Part shown: in pieces, positions 1-12,138 of the stretch
Position numbering within the stretch: position 1 is the stretch's first letter
Layout: the number at the start of each line of letters is the position of its first letter
Origin: Prunus persica
Taxonomy: Eukaryota > Streptophyta > Magnoliopsida > Rosales > Rosaceae
DNA length: 64,000 nt
Direction of reading: 5' to 3'
Assembly: GCF_000346465.2 (NCBI RefSeq)
Contig: NC_034012.1
Coordinates: 15,868,789 to 15,932,788 of the forward strand
Program-made: the position numbers and the translations under genes
Notes under the pieces: model-generated
Told to the model about the DNA's origin: nothing
Database searches by the model: none
Seen by the model: the letters and a program-made list of their open reading frames with translations, nothing else

Positions 1-527
1 TCTTCAGGGACGTTGCCAAACCAGTGGGGACCCAGAACAAGAGTGTTCTCAAACATGTGGAGAACATTCTCATCCAGGTTCCTTTGAGTATACGGATGAA
101 GCTTACTACGAATCTTGATCGCATGTTGATCGAAGCTTGAGGCTGCGAAGAGGAAGAACCTTTGGCATGAATCTTAGGAGAAGAAATTCCCAATTTCAGA
201 GCTAAGTTAGAGAAAAATTGAAGGCTGAGTAGAAGAAATAGAGGGTTCTGGGGAATACTGAAAGCTGAAAGGAGTTAGGTTTTTCGTGGAAGGAGAAGGG
301 TTCCCCTTGAGGTTGCCAAGAGGAAGAACCTTTGCCATAAACTGGCTGGCCAAATGATGACCCTACATGAAGACCTCCTTTCAAATTGATCATGAGCTGC
401 TTTATTGGCTTGCCTAGTGACCCATTTCCATTGGATGGATGAAAGGTTAGCTCCAATTCCATAATCTTTTGTGCATGCAAATTCAATTGGAAATATTAAG
501 TTAATAATATTATATTACTAAAATCAT
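1..527. other. Unassigned sequence with a 35-bp direct repeat
   Basis: No gene could be supported here. A direct repeat of about 35 bp occurs at 137-171 and 307-341, with the shared core AAGAGGAAGAACCTTT. A minus-strand open frame of 94 codons (202-486) has no family I recognise. The repeat translates on that strand to two similar Gly/Ala-Lys-Gly-Ser-Ser-Ser stretches, so this could be the tail of a decayed gene that continues off the left edge. Confidence 0.3.
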
Positions 528-1033
528 TGTTTACACCATAATGAACCGAGCAGACCCAGCATCAAAGCGACTAGCACCAAGGCAGCCACGCCTTCTCCCA
601 TGCCGAAGGAAGACACACTTCCGAGGTGCCAGACACCTGCCGAAGCTCTCAGCTACCAAACCTAATCTCCAGGACACGTGTCGTCACCACAACGGCTTGC
701 ACAAAGTCCCACATTGGAACTTTGTGCAAAGCTCCCACTTTCACTTCCCTATAAATAGGGAACAGTACCCAGGTAAAAAGAGGAACTACTCTCCCACTTT
801 TACTGTTACTCTGCCAGAATTACTACTTGTAACTGACTTAGGCATCGGAGAGCCTTCGGCCGGCACCACACCGGTGTCCGAAGCTTAACGATTGCTTTTC
901 CTCTTTTTACCTTCTACAGGTCTCTCACCAACCCATTTCACCAAGGGCCTCAGCCCTCTTCTCTGCTGAAGACTTAGCACATCTAATCACTAAGTTGGAC
1001 TCAATATTGGCCGGGCCATTTTGAGCATCAACA
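528..1033 (+). mobile_element. Solo LTR (Ty3/Gypsy-like), 506 bp
   Basis: The segment begins TGTTTACACC and ends GAGCATCAACA, so it has the TG...CA ends of an LTR. It is flanked by an identical 5-bp direct repeat ATCAT at 523-527 and 1034-1038, which fits a retroviral-type integration duplication. A TATA box (TATAAATA, 750-757) sits centrally. The GC-rich stretch around 845-885 and the end resemble TAT-like Gypsy LTRs, a family assignment from memory. No internal domain or second LTR is adjacent, so it is a solo LTR left by LTR-LTR recombination. Confidence 0.75.
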
Positions 1034-1073
1034 ATCATTAAAGAATATTTATGGATATTATTAGTTACACTTA

Positions 1074-2305
1074 CTATTTAATGATTGAGTAGACCGTTTG
1101 GATGATAGTCAACATCAAAACGATAGTGAATGTTATCATCTCCTTTGTTGCCCTAAGTGAATTGGAAAAATGTGTCCTCAAAGTGGATTTCCATTTGATC
1201 CACGGGCTTTTCAAGTAGTGGTCCAACTCCTCACGAACACTTCCAAAATAGAAGTCTGAGATGATAACCCCTTTGCCAAGGTCGTTAATCAGAATAGACA
1301 CCTCATTGTGGTCGCTTATTTATAAAAATTCCTTTCCTAGCAAGCAACTCCACACCCATCGGTACATTCACAAAATCATCCAAGATGGAAAGATAACTTT
1401 TTACTTAAGAAGAGAAGCCATGACATTGCTCAAAGGCAACAATATTTCTAAACAAAAGCTCACTGCCGTTGTGAATCAGTAATTTTGGAATTTCTAGAAC
1501 TTCGTCCACGAATCGTATGGCAGATAAGCTTATGCTTGATCCCCACACAATTTTCACTCCAACCATCTATAGTTCGGTGATGCTCGATGCACTTACAACT
1601 TTCACTTCCCCTCCTATATTAGTAATATGTGAGTCCTTGGGGTGATAAAAAAGTCTTAGAAACGCAATAAAGTCCTCTACTTTCAAACTTGAAGAACCTA
1701 GCATCCCCATATTATGTATGAATCTCGTCAAACCAAAAGTCATATTGATGAACTCAAAGGTAAGGTCCATCATCAATGGAATGACAAAAGTACTGTTATT
1801 GTTGGCAGCGGCTGTAGTTCTATGTAGTTCAAGAAGATCCTCAAGGATGCCAAATCGTACTTGATTTTCTAGCTTGAGCATGTCTGGCATAATATAATTT
1901 ATTTTCTAGGACTTGCTGGAGATGCTATTGTGCTCTTGCACTCCAAATGTGTTGAAACGGTTACCACATAACTTCAACAAAATCTCTATCATGAAGGCGG
2001 CATCAACCATCATGATTTGTATGAAGTCCTTGCTACTGAACTCAATGACATTAGCATAGCAAGCATGCAACTTTTTTTCTTGATCTTTTATCTTCCTCAT
2101 GTAGACCTCCAAGCATAGGTTGATGCATGAACTTTTTCAAGTAGCTTCTTTTGAGTTCTTCCATTGGTTCTAAGTCTCTGTTGCCATGATGGAGTGGGCC
2201 TATAGATATTACTAAAGGCATGTAGACATCTTTGCTTTTGCATGGTAGATAGACAAGAACTCTATAGATGCAATGTCCTTCTTTCGAGACAGATGTGTCC
2301 AACAT
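1074..2305 (-). pseudogene. DUF247 (UPF0481) protein pseudogene
   Basis: Four minus-strand segments line up in order with the plant DUF247 family, membrane-anchored proteins of unknown biochemical role. The N-terminal block (2305-2051) has CIYRV and VSIGPLHHGN followed by MEELKRSYL. The next (2112-1906) has HACYANVIEFSSKDF and a MVDAAFMIELL-like stretch. The third (1890-1567) begins DMLKLENQ. The C-terminal block (1301-1074) has INDLGKGV, SPWIKWKSTLRTHF and a terminal hydrophobic segment. The blocks lie in different frames. An in-frame stop follows CHGFSS near 1420 and a frameshift lies near 1310, so no complete protein can be made. Family length is usually 400-500 residues, and the remnant spans about that. 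No neighbouring gene suggests an operon-like role; this is a dead dispersed gene. Confidence 0.85.
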
Positions 2306-2556
2306 CTATCTAATGGAAGCTACCAATAAAATATAGGGATTTTCTATATTTATTGGAGCTTCATTGTTTCCTACCCTTCTCCTTTCAACTTGTGTGAGCT
2401 TCAGTTAAGAAGAAAAATGTTTGAAAAATAAGAAAAATTAGAATTTAATTCATCCAAATTAAATGCATAATACTGAAATTAATTTTTAATTAAAACATAG
2501 AAAAGTGGGGAGTTTAATATCTTGCATTTTGCTATGACTTTTTGCTTACTTTTAAC

Positions 2557-3278
2557 TAGGCCATGTCAATGGGCCGGGTCTGGTCGGGCTTTAAAGAGGA
2601 GAGAAAAAATAACGGGCCAAATTGGGCCAAACTTTTTTAGAAAATTCGAAGCTCAAGCCCAGTCCATGGGCTAGGCTTGAGAAAGCCCATCGAGTCGGGC
2701 TGAGCTGAAATGGGCCTACTTTATTTTGTCTTATTTTTTTGGTCAATTCTTTATTTTTTTTCTTCTATGTTTCTTTGTTTTTTCTTAGTTCTATATTTAC
2801 AATTGTCTATATGTTTATGTCTCCATTTTTTTCTTTGTTTATAACTTCATAATTCTTTTTATTTTTATTTTTCATAAATATGAAGATATAGTTATACAAT
2901 CGCCATATTAATAAAATATTATTTTATCCCTTCATTTTTTTTTTTAGTTCTTACAATGATAATAGATAATGATTTTCTCCATCTTTCATTTAACTTGGTT
3001 TTTTTATATATTTATTTATATGTATGTGAGCTCGCGGGTCGGGCTTTTATGGGCAGGCCGAGCCGGGTTTTCTTGGGCTTAAATGGGCAGGGCCGAGCCG
3101 GGTTTTCTTGGGCTTAAATGGGCAGGGCCGAGCTTTAGACACTCAAGTCCAAGGGTGACCCACTCAATGAAGGGCTGGGCCGGCCCATGGCCCATAACGG
3201 AATGGGGTGGGCTTTTTCTCCATGGGCCAAGCGGGCCATTATCGGCCCATGGGCTCGCGAGCCTAATGATGACCCCTA
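2557..3278. mobile_element. hAT-like miniature element, GGGCC-rich ends
   Basis: The unit starts TAGGCCATGTC and ends TGACCCCTA. It is bounded by a perfect 8-bp direct repeat CTTTTAAC (2549-2556 and 3279-3286), the duplication length typical of hAT transposons. Both ends are rich in GGGCC/GGCCC words in inverted orientation and the middle is AT-rich. A short internal duplication (GGGCAGGGCCGAGCCGGG) occurs around 3050-3130. It has no coding capacity. Related sequence recurs at 4203-4562. Confidence 0.75.
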
Positions 3279-3472
3279 CTTTTAACATCCCAACACATAA
3301 TATATGGATAAAGCATAAACTTAACGAGATTATGGAACACATGTACAGAAAACTCTGTTGATTATTAATTGTACTAAAAATTTGAACAATAATACCATAA
3401 CTGGTCAGCACCATCTGGCCTCGCATGCCCAAACAAGTGGACCACTCATGTTGATCCCCCACAAGCCACAAG

Positions 3473-4059
3473 TAGGGGTGGGCACGGTTCGGTTTGGACC
3501 GGTTTTTGCCTCAAATTAGAACCGATCCGATACTATTCATCCGGTTTGGTTCGGTTCGGTTTTAATAAAAAAAATTTCAAAAACTGTCCGGTTCGGTTTG
3601 AACCGGTTTCGGTCCGGTTCCGGTTTCGGTTCGGTTTTGAACCGGATTATAAAAATTATTTTTTTAAATTATTTTTTAATACAATTCTCAACTGAAATAT
3701 TATTTTTTTACTTGAAAATTAACAAATTATTCAATTTCATATAAATAAATATTAAAGTGAGAAAAGAGAGATATTTTGACATTGAACTTGGATAAATATT
3801 AAGTTTTTTTTTAGTGAAATTAAAAATATAGCATTAAATATAAATATATATTGAAATTATATATATTGTTAGTTTCACCGGTTCGGTTCGGCCCGGTTCG
3901 GTTTTTGAAGACATGGAACCGGATCCGGATCCGGTCCAAACCGGTCCGGTTCGGTTTTTGACCGGTTTTTGACTTTTTGGTCAACTCGGTTTTTTTCCGG
4001 TTTGGTTCGGTGCGGTTTGGTTTGGATTTCCAGTTCGCCGGTTTGAGTGCCCACCCCTA
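3473..4059. mobile_element. hAT-like miniature element, family A copy 1
   Basis: Terminal inverted repeats (TAGGGGTGGGCAC at the left, GTGCCCACCCCTA at the right) are followed inward by many CGGTTCGGTT / AACCGAACCG words. A perfect 8-bp target duplication GCCACAAG occurs at 3465-3472 and 4060-4067. The centre is AT-rich with no ORF of its own. Copies with equally clean duplications are at 16541-17117 and 58038-58538, so this is a mobilised non-autonomous family. Confidence 0.88.
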
Positions 4060-4202
4060 GCCACAAGTACCAAGAGGGCAAGCCCATGCCTTCTCTTAGC
4101 TAGTTGCACGTGCTCCCCATTTAGAATGGTTCCCACACCTAGCATGGAGGTAAGGCAACTTGCCTCACCTTTCACTACAAAAGGAAAAGCCCACCTCCCA
4201 GC

Positions 4203-4562
4203 TAGGCCTCATCCCATGGGCTGGGCTTGAAAAGTCAATCTGGTCGGGACAGGCAGAAATAGGCCTACTTTATTTTTGTCAATTCTTTATTTTTTGTTCT
4301 ATGTTTTAGTGTGTTTTTATATTTTCAAATTTTTTCATAGTTCTCTATTTACATTTATCTATATGTTTATGTCTCCATTTCTTTCTTTGTTCATAACTTC
4401 ATAGTTCTTTTTTCTTTTTTTTCTGTAAATATGAAGATATAGATAGTTATACAACCACCATATTAATAAAATTATATTTTATCCCATACTTCATTTTTTC
4501 GTAGTTCTTACAATGATAATAAATAATTATTTTTTTATATATTTCTTTATATGTATGTGAAC
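4203..4562. repeat. Truncated second copy of the GGGCC-rich element
   Basis: This stretch repeats the left end and AT-rich middle of the element at 2557-3278. It starts TAGGCCTCATCCCATGGGC and runs to TATATGTATGTGA. It then stops where the first copy continues into its GC-rich right arm. No target duplication was found, so it is a partial, older copy. Confidence 0.55.
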
Positions 4563-6214
4563 CTGTGGGAAAACAACATGCTTAACAGATATTCAAACTT
4601 TAAGTATTTTTCAACATTGAAGCCACTACACTAATAGGAGAATCATGCTTGAAAAATTTATGTGACTAATGTTTTGTATTTCTTTCCTCAATGCATCATA
4701 TTTGAACCACTCTCAATGCATCTCAGCATTCAATATATACAAGGTATTAAAAGTTGTTACAGGTCTGAAAACACAAACATTTACAGAACTATTAACAAAC
4801 AATTGAGATAACTAAATGTTACTAATATGTTCATAATTTCACATGATTTTATATCCTTTTTACTTAGATTTGTGAATTAATTTGGACTAAAGATGGTGAT
4901 TTTAGTTATTTTCTGGTTTTTCAGCTTATGAGTCCCAAAATTTATAAATTCGCCAAATATTCCTCATAATAAAGTTTAACATGATTCCAATTAGAGATGG
5001 AAGATAGCATTTTGAAGTTTGTCCGTAAATATTTTCATAATTTTTGAAGACTGCTAAGGTGCCCATTTTAATTAGACAACTCAGCCTAAACTAATTCCCG
5101 GAGAATACTAAGTCAGCAGGGGTATTTTGGCCATAACCCAACTCATACGACATCGAATTGAGGCACATCACATATGGCTGAAAAGAAGACATCCAAAGCT
5201 GTCCAAGAGTGGTCGTACGCAATTTTCGGAGGTCAAGAAGGTGTTCAAATGGCATTCGTAAAAAGGATCATGTGCAGTTTCCTTGAAGTTTTAGGAAACT
5301 TAGTTTTAATTACCTTTTCTAGTTAGGAACTATTTTGGAAATCAAATCTTCATGTAAGCCCACTTTTTTAGGCCCATTCTAACTAGGTTTTAGGTTCTGT
5401 TTAGAGTGGAGGTCGGGGGCCTCAAAGGGTATATACCAGAAATTTCAGAATTCAACTGGAGAGCAAGGAAGAGTGACCGTGCCTCGAAACTCTAAGGGTT
5501 TTTCTTCTCTTTCTCCATGTTTTATTTTTGCTTTGTTACCATGATTATGAGTAACTAATTTTCTTTTACTAAGACACAATGTAACCATTTTATAATTATT
5601 CAAAAGCTTAGTTATGTCATGCTATTAGAATTTCCATGTTGTTGAAATTTAATCACTGTTTTTTTCAACTAATGATCTTGATGCTTAGCTACCATCTAGG
5701 TTTTTGGTTAAGTAATTTGATGCATGTTAGGCTATACACCATGCCTAATATGAGTTTTGCTTCTTGTGATTAAATTCATGAATGTGCCTAAGGTAAACAC
5801 CATACTCTTAGGGGTTTGTGTGATTGTGTGAAGTTCTCATTGAACCTCAAGTCCTTTTATATGTTTATGTTAGTATGAAAATTGTGTTGTCATTTCCTAG
5901 ACTTTAGCATAGGTTTTATTGGAAGTTTTGGCACAACACATTCAATCCCGGATTTTTGAAGTATGACTTGATCGATATAAGGAACTTGATTTCAGGTAAA
6001 TCATGACATAATCATGCATTCATTATAGGATTCCTAGTTGGAGTTATTTTCAATCAAATACATTTATATTAGTAATATTTTTAATAGAATTAGATTTTAT
6101 CTCTTAAAATTACTTTCCTAATTGGACTCTATTTTAATTTAAGTTAAAATATTATCTTTTCCTATTGTGACTTGCGCGTTGCTCATCTCCTGGTTAATTT
6201 GTTTTAGGAGATAT
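4563..6214 (+). mobile_element. Left part of Athila-type 5' LTR and flank
   Basis: No gene is seen. From roughly 5000 to 6200 the sequence is non-coding and continuous in character with the LTR that ends near 7416. A TATA-like motif GTATATACC lies at 5429-5437, followed by a T-rich leader. The exact left LTR boundary was not found; TGTTACAGG at 4755 is one candidate. No 3' LTR mate exists in the window, so a paired comparison is impossible. Confidence 0.4.
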
Positions 6215-6840
6215 TGTTCTCCCAAAAAGAGTGGAAGTTGGCGTCATCTCTTTGTACCCAAAGTGAATCAAATCTCATATTCATGATAGGATAGAACAAG
6301 TGTTTCATGTGTTGTGGTGCTACATAAGCATTCGTGGCCTACTGTGCTTCTCTCTAACTAGAGAGAGCAAGTCTTGTATAAAAGACTATGTGCCATTCTT
6401 TTTTTTTTTTTTTTACAGCTTTCATATATTTTGGTTGAGCATTTTAGAATTCTTAAGAAAAGCCTGTTGTGCATATCTTTGAGATAAGTCATCGAGTGTT
6501 CCTTGTTTACTTGGTGATTTATCATATACTTTCATCATTCATATTGCATTCATATGCATGTCGGTGACTCATACAGTTGAGGACACCAAGACCGTGGTGG
6601 CGGTTTTCCTCCAGCGAGTTTGAGACCATCGTGGCCAGTATTGCGTTCAACATAAGAAGTGTGAGTACTTCTTGTAATCATCGTTCTATAGTGGATTTGT
6701 GTTGGACTGAGGAGCCCGGTGGATTTTTCCCAAAGGTGGGGTTTTACCACGTAAAATAATTCTCTGCGTGTTTCTTTATTTTATGTTCGGCACGTTTTAG
6801 GATTGATAAGCCATATCAATCCTGCTACCGAAGTTTATTT
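6215..6840 (+). mobile_element. Copia-LTR-like insertion in the Athila LTR
   Basis: The stretch begins TGTTCTCCCAAAAAGAGTGG. It contains a region near 6710-6760 (GAGCCCGGTGG, then TTACCACGTAAAA) of the kind seen near the 3' end of plant Copia LTRs. It interrupts sequence otherwise typical of Athila LTRs. No target duplication was confirmed, so both boundaries and the family are tentative. Confidence 0.35.
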
Positions 6841-7416
6841 TTATTCATTTGATTATAATCTTAAATTGGTCTATTCACTCTCCTCTAGGCTTTTTTTGTC
6901 ATCCTACAAGTAATTTCAGTTTATATTTCTGCCTCACGTCAAGGATAAATTGCATGTAAGAAGAAGTGGTTATTTATATGTTTATATTTATCATCATAAC
7001 TTGGGAATTTTGATAGTATGCATGCTAAGGTTTGGATAAGAGGAATTGTGATGAAATTGTTGTCTTGGTAAGGTTCTTTAAACTCTTTCACAGACTTATT
7101 TAAGTTCACGTTTTTCTTCGTTATCTTGTCTTTTAATTTTCTTATTTTCAACGTTCTTTTAAAGAAAATCTTTCAAAGCCAACTTTCAAAACTCCTTTAT
7201 TAAGTTTTTGTTGAGTCATTAGTTTTAAGTTTATTAGTTTGGGTGTCTAGAGTGATTTAGAATTTAAATTAGTTTATAATTCACAACAACTTGAGAATTT
7301 CTATAGTCTCTGTGGGAACGACCTTGTATTTGCCTTGGTTGCATTAACCTTGTGCGCTTGCAAATTTATTTCTTGAATTTAACTATCTAATTTTCAGATA
7401 GTAAAATTATACATCA
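6841..7416 (+). mobile_element. 3' portion of Athila-type LTR
   Basis: The tail contains CTGTGGGAACGACCTTG, a word characteristic of Athila-type LTR ends. It finishes with TACATCA just before the primer-binding region at 7423. The sequence has no coding potential. It marks the 5' end of the decayed Gypsy element that continues to about 14330. Confidence 0.6.
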
Positions 7417-7422
7417 AGTTTT

Positions 7423-7440
7423 TGGCGCCGTTGCTTGAGA
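7423..7440 (+). promoter_or_regulatory. Primer-binding site of the Athila-type element
   Basis: The sequence TGGCGCCGTTGCTTGAGA lies seven bases after the LTR end. TGGCGCCGTTG is the usual plant Athila/TAT minus-strand priming site. It sits 234 bp before the gag start, as expected. Confidence 0.75.
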
Positions 7441-7673
7441 CTGAGTTTAATTCTTTGTGTTGTGTGATTTTAGCTTTACTTTGATCTTTATTTCAGTTGC
7501 TTGTCTTCCCTTTAATATTTGTGTTATTGTTTTACCTTATTGTATTTGTTTGATCTATTCTCTTTTATTATTTGTTTCTTTGTTTTCCAGCACCAACTAT
7601 TATTAACTATCTCTTTTGGTTTGTTGTCTGTAGGTTGCTCTCTAATATTTGTGTGTTGTGTGTGTGTTCGTTG

Positions 7674-8645
7674 ATGGTTAGCACAAGATCCCATGGTCAA
7701 GAATCAGTACCCTTTAAACCTGAGATAGAAAAAACGTTCCAAGAGCTCTATTGCATCGACCAGCGAGTGTTTGCTACTGATCTAGAGGCTGACACAAAAT
7801 CAATGGCAGACAGCACTAAGCCCTTGAAGGAGTATTCACCGCCCACAATCTTAGAAGAGCCTTCATGTATCACATTTCCTGAAATCGATGATGTTTCGTT
7901 TGAGCTGAAATCAGGCACCATTGGTCTTCTTCCTTCATTCTACGGTAAATCAAATGAAGATCCCAACATTCATATTAAGGATTTTTACGTAGCTTGTGGT
8001 ACAGTTCAGATCAAGGGAGTTTCACAAAAAATAGTGCACCTGAAATTGTTCCCCTTCTCTCTCAAAGACAAGGCCAAGTCATGGTTCTCCTCTCTTCCTG
8101 CTGGAGCCATCACATCATGGGAAGAACTTGCTCAAAAATTCATGTTGAAATTTTTCCCTGCCTAAAAAACATTGCTACTTAGGAAGGAAGTCATAAACTT
8201 CAAACAAAAGCCTCAAGAATTTTTTCATGAGTGCTGGGAGCGACTTTCTGATCTACTACAACAATGTCCTCATCATGGAGTGGAAAGTGGGATGCAAATG
8301 CATATCTTTCACCAAGGACTAACCTCAACTAGTAGAAATAGTGTCGATGCTGCGTGTGGAGGGGCTCTATGTGAGAAAGATCCTGGGGAGTGTTTCAAAA
8401 CTTTTGATAGAGTTGCTGCCAACTCTACGCAGTGGGGAGATGATAGATTCACAAGGAAGACAAGTGTGTATAGAGTCAATACAAATCCTGGAGTTGCTTC
8501 AGCATCTCAAGTATCTAATTTGGAAAAGAAGCTTGAAAATTTCATGCAGTCAATGACCAGATTAGTTTCTCCTTCCTCTGTTTGTGCTATTTGCTCTAAT
8601 AATTTTCATCCAACTAATTGTTGCGTTTTGAGTGACCTTATGTAG
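7674..8645 (+). pseudogene. gag: Athila-type Gypsy gag, broken
   Basis: The reading frame from the ATG at 7674 encodes a retrotransposon Gag core: LKLFPFSLKDKAKSWFSSLP, then a stop (TAA near 8163). The next segment, 8172-8645, carries FKQKPQEFFHECWERLSDLL, CPHHG, FHQGLTS and VDAACGGAL. These are the conserved words of the plant gag family that packages element RNA. A putative knuckle-like CAICSNNFH lies near the end. The stop at about 8163 separates the two halves, so no full Gag is made. Downstream 8646-9120 is the same polyprotein, decayed, with repeated stops. Confidence 0.85.
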
Positions 8646-9120
8646 GAGTAGGCTAATCAAATAAATTCATTTCAAAGGCCACGACATGATCCCTACTCCA
8701 ACACATATAACTCAAGATGGAAGAACCACCCCAATTTCTCATGAAGCAACAAAAATCCATCTAAGCAACTTATATATCCTTAGCAGAAACCTACCAATCC
8801 GAATGAACTAAAAGAACCAACTTTGAAGGAGATTATGACTCAATTTATTTAGACTCAACAACAAACAAATAATAACCTTCAAGCTGGTTATCAAAATTAT
8901 CATGCTGCAATTCAAAAATTGGAAGTCCAAGCCAAATTGCAAATATAGTCAATGGGAGGGAGAAAGGCAAGTTACCTAGCCAGCCTGAAGTAAATCCAAG
9001 AGGCCAGGAGCACATTAAGGGCATAAAAACATTGAGGAGTGGCAGAACTTATGAGGCTAGACCTGAAGATATTTCTAAGTTGAAACATAGGGAAAACAAG
9101 CTACTGAAATTGATTTAGAC

Positions 9121-10077
9121 ATGGAGGACATCGCCACACTTCAGCCACACCGTATCCGTGCCACAACGAATGTTAGAGAAGTCCCTACATTAGCTATTGA
9201 GCTTACCAAAGAACCTACAACAGCTGCCCCTTCCAAGGAGCGAATATATGTGCCTCAAATTCCTTTTCCGCAAAGACTACAAAAGCACAAGAGAGATCAA
9301 CAAACAATGGATATTCTGGAATTGTTTAGAAATATTCAAATAAACATTCCATTGTTTGATGAAGTGAAGCAAATCCCAACTTATGCTATGTTCCTCAAGG
9401 ATGTTTGCACAAACAAGCGAAAGTTTGCTACACATGAGAAAGTGATGTTGTCTAAGGAATGCAGTGCAGTTCTCCATAAGAAATTGCCATCAAAACCTAA
9501 GGATCCAGGGAGTTTTACAATTTCTTGCAGTATTGAAAATTTACATATTGAAAAGGCTTTAATTGATTTGGGTGCACGTATTAACTTAGGGCCTTATTCT
9601 GTATTTTAGCAACTTGGCATTGGAGAGATCAAACTAACTTCTGTGAGCTTGCAACTAACTGTTAGGTCTATCAAATATCCACTTGGAATCGTTGAAGATA
9701 TACTAATCAAAGTGGATCAATTTGTGCTTCCAGCGAATTTTATCATCCTTGACGTGGAGGAAGATAGAGAAATTCCCATCATTATGGGACGTCCTTTTTT
9801 GGCTACTGCTGTCACCATCATTGATGTGAAGAAAGGTTTATTGTCCATGACTGTGCAAAGCCAAACTATTGAGTTCAAGGTGTTTGAGGCCATTAAGAAG
9901 CCCATGGACATGGACGTGTGTTTCTATGTAGATGTCATTGATACTATTGCCCACACCACTTTCCTAGCTAATGTAAATGAGGATGAACTTCTCACATGCC
10001 TAGCCAACCCGAAGCTAAGATCATATTCCAATGAGGCCCAACACCTTGTAGCAACTTTGGATTCGGCACCTATTTAG
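9121..10077 (+). pseudogene. Athila-type protease region, broken
   Basis: Two collinear frames (9121-9609 and 9643-10077) form the linker and aspartic-protease region. FTISCSIENLHIEKALIDLG contains the position of the catalytic Asp in ALIDLGA, where Ser/Thr-Gly is usual after Asp. The segment continues with SVSLQLTVRSIKYPLGIVED and VLPANFIILDVEEDREIPII, then GRPFLAT, the second conserved block. A stop at 9607-9609 (TAG) splits it. Leu in place of Ser next to the catalytic Asp suggests lost activity even before the stop. Confidence 0.8.
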
Positions 10078-10131
10078 TTCCTAAGGTGGCGTCACCCATA
10101 TTAGTCACTAGGGACACCTAGCGCCCCTATT

Positions 10132-10820
10132 TTGCCTTTTGTTGAGAAACCTCCAAAGCTAGAGCTCAAGCCATTGCCTAAACACTTGAAATATGCCTTT
10201 ATAAGAGAATCAGGTACACTTCCTATGATCATTGCTTCTGATTTGACTGTCATCGAGGAAGAAAAGCTTTTGTGTGTTTTGAGAGAGTACAAAACAGCTT
10301 TAGGATGGACCATAGCTGACATTAACAACATTAGTCCATCCATGTACATGCATTGAATTTTACTGGAAGATGGTTCTATGCCTGCCATTGAGGCGCAAAG
10401 AAGATTGAATCCTAAAATGTAGGAGGTAGTCCGAGTTGAATTTTCAAAACTTCTTGATGTAGGTGGGATCTATCCCATCTTTGATAGCAAGTGGATTAGC
10501 CTAAGTCATCCCCAAGAAGTCTGGAATCACAGTGGTTCAGAATGAAAATAATGAACTCATGCCTACAAGAATGACCACTGGATGGAGAGTCTGTAGAGAC
10601 TACAGGAAGTTGAATTCATCTACTAGAAATGATCATTTTCCCTTGCCTTTTATTGATCAAATGTTAGAAAGATTTAGCTGGTCACTCACATTACTGTTTT
10701 CTTGATGGCTATTCATCATGTTATAATCAGATTCCCATAGCCTCTGAGGATCAAGAGAAGACGACGTTTACTGCCCCCTTTGGGACGTTTGCTTATAGGA
10801 GGATGCCTTTAACAACAACA
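10132..10820 (+). pseudogene. Athila-type reverse transcriptase, N-terminal part only
   Basis: The frame FVEKPPKLELKPLPKHLKYA and YKTALGWTIADI is the conserved lead-in to Athila RT. Beyond a stop at 10354 the words EAQRRLNPKM, TTGWRVCRDYRKLN, FPLPFIDQM and TFGTFAYRRMPF can still be read across frames. The RT is cut at about 10820, right after RRMPF. The palm segment that should carry the Tyr/Phe-x-Asp-Asp active site is missing because a foreign LTR fragment and a deletion replace it. Catalysis is therefore impossible. Confidence 0.82.
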
Positions 10821-12084
10821 ACAACTACTACTAAATCCTTGATGCGTTCAAGCTAATGCATAGAAATCTCTTTCTTTCTAGTTTATCATAGAATTTTAGT
10901 GAGCCTCTTGCCACCTACTTTCCGTTCCATTTTATTCACATTTTGCTTAAACGCATTGTTTGTCGATATATACTCAACTTTTCCTAGCAGATCAAAGGCA
11001 CAAATACATCTTGCATCAAGGGACTTTAAATTCTTTCTTTCTAGTTTAGCAATGGAGATTTGGGGATTCGAACTTGAAATCTATACCAAAAAAAGGGGAC
11101 GGTCTCAAAAGACCCGTGGTAAATGGTTTGGTCAAACTTTCCATTTTTGGTCAACGGGGCCTATGGGTCCCACAACTTTAGATTTTCGATCCGAACGTTC
11201 CTACTGGTTCAACAAAGTTTACTAAATACGTCCTGCAAGTTTGGTCCAGATCGAGCAGTCGAATCGCACGATCGGACGGTTACCATTTTACGCAAACTTT
11301 AAGTCATTGAATTCGGAGCATCCGAGGCTCCGATTCATGATTTGTGAATTCCTACACAATCTTAGAGGTACTTAGATCACCATATTTGAAAATGAAGTTG
11401 ATCCAACAGTCCGAACATATCGAACCTAGATAACGCTTAATATGCTTAAATTCAATCGACCGCCAAACGATAACCAAATTCAAATCTATCATATCGTCAT
11501 GCTTGGGACAACATGGGGATCATTTTAGGGCTAAATTGGCCACCTAGACATGGCCCATGCCCCGCCACACACTCTAGCAGCACGTGGATGTCTTGAGAAA
11601 TTCTGGTGACTGAAAAATTCTCAAAAACACCCATCAATACCTATACCTATTTGAGCAGGACAACAAGTGGAGTAACTTTTGTTCTTGGACCATGGCCAAA
11701 AAGTGAACGGAACTTTCCAGAAACTCGAGCTGAAAATCGGCCAAACTTTAAGGTTTAAATCGAGTTCCAAAACTCAAAAATCGGTCCTAATCAACCAAAC
11801 CATCAGCTAGAACATGTTGAGAGCATGAGAAAGCACACTTGAATCGACAAAAATGGTGGCCGAAATTGTTGAAAAGAACGATGAAATGCTTGCATAAAAT
11901 TCGGCCTGTTTTATGCTTTTTCCGACAACTGGGCTGGCGGTGCGGCAGAGAGGTGGGGTGGGAAGAAGGGGCTAAGTTTGTAGTTTTGGTATTGGCACTG
12001 CCAGATTTTGTGGTTGGATGAGAGAACTGTTGGCCAAAATATGGCCAACTGAGGTTGCTGTCGCGAAAGGAAGAGAGGCTATGC

Positions 12085-12138
<54 letters not shown>

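Noticed and set aside
3079..3471. Opposing frames of 92-130 codons over 3079-3471
   Set aside because: They are produced by the GC-rich inverted arm of a miniature element and continue into unrelated flank.
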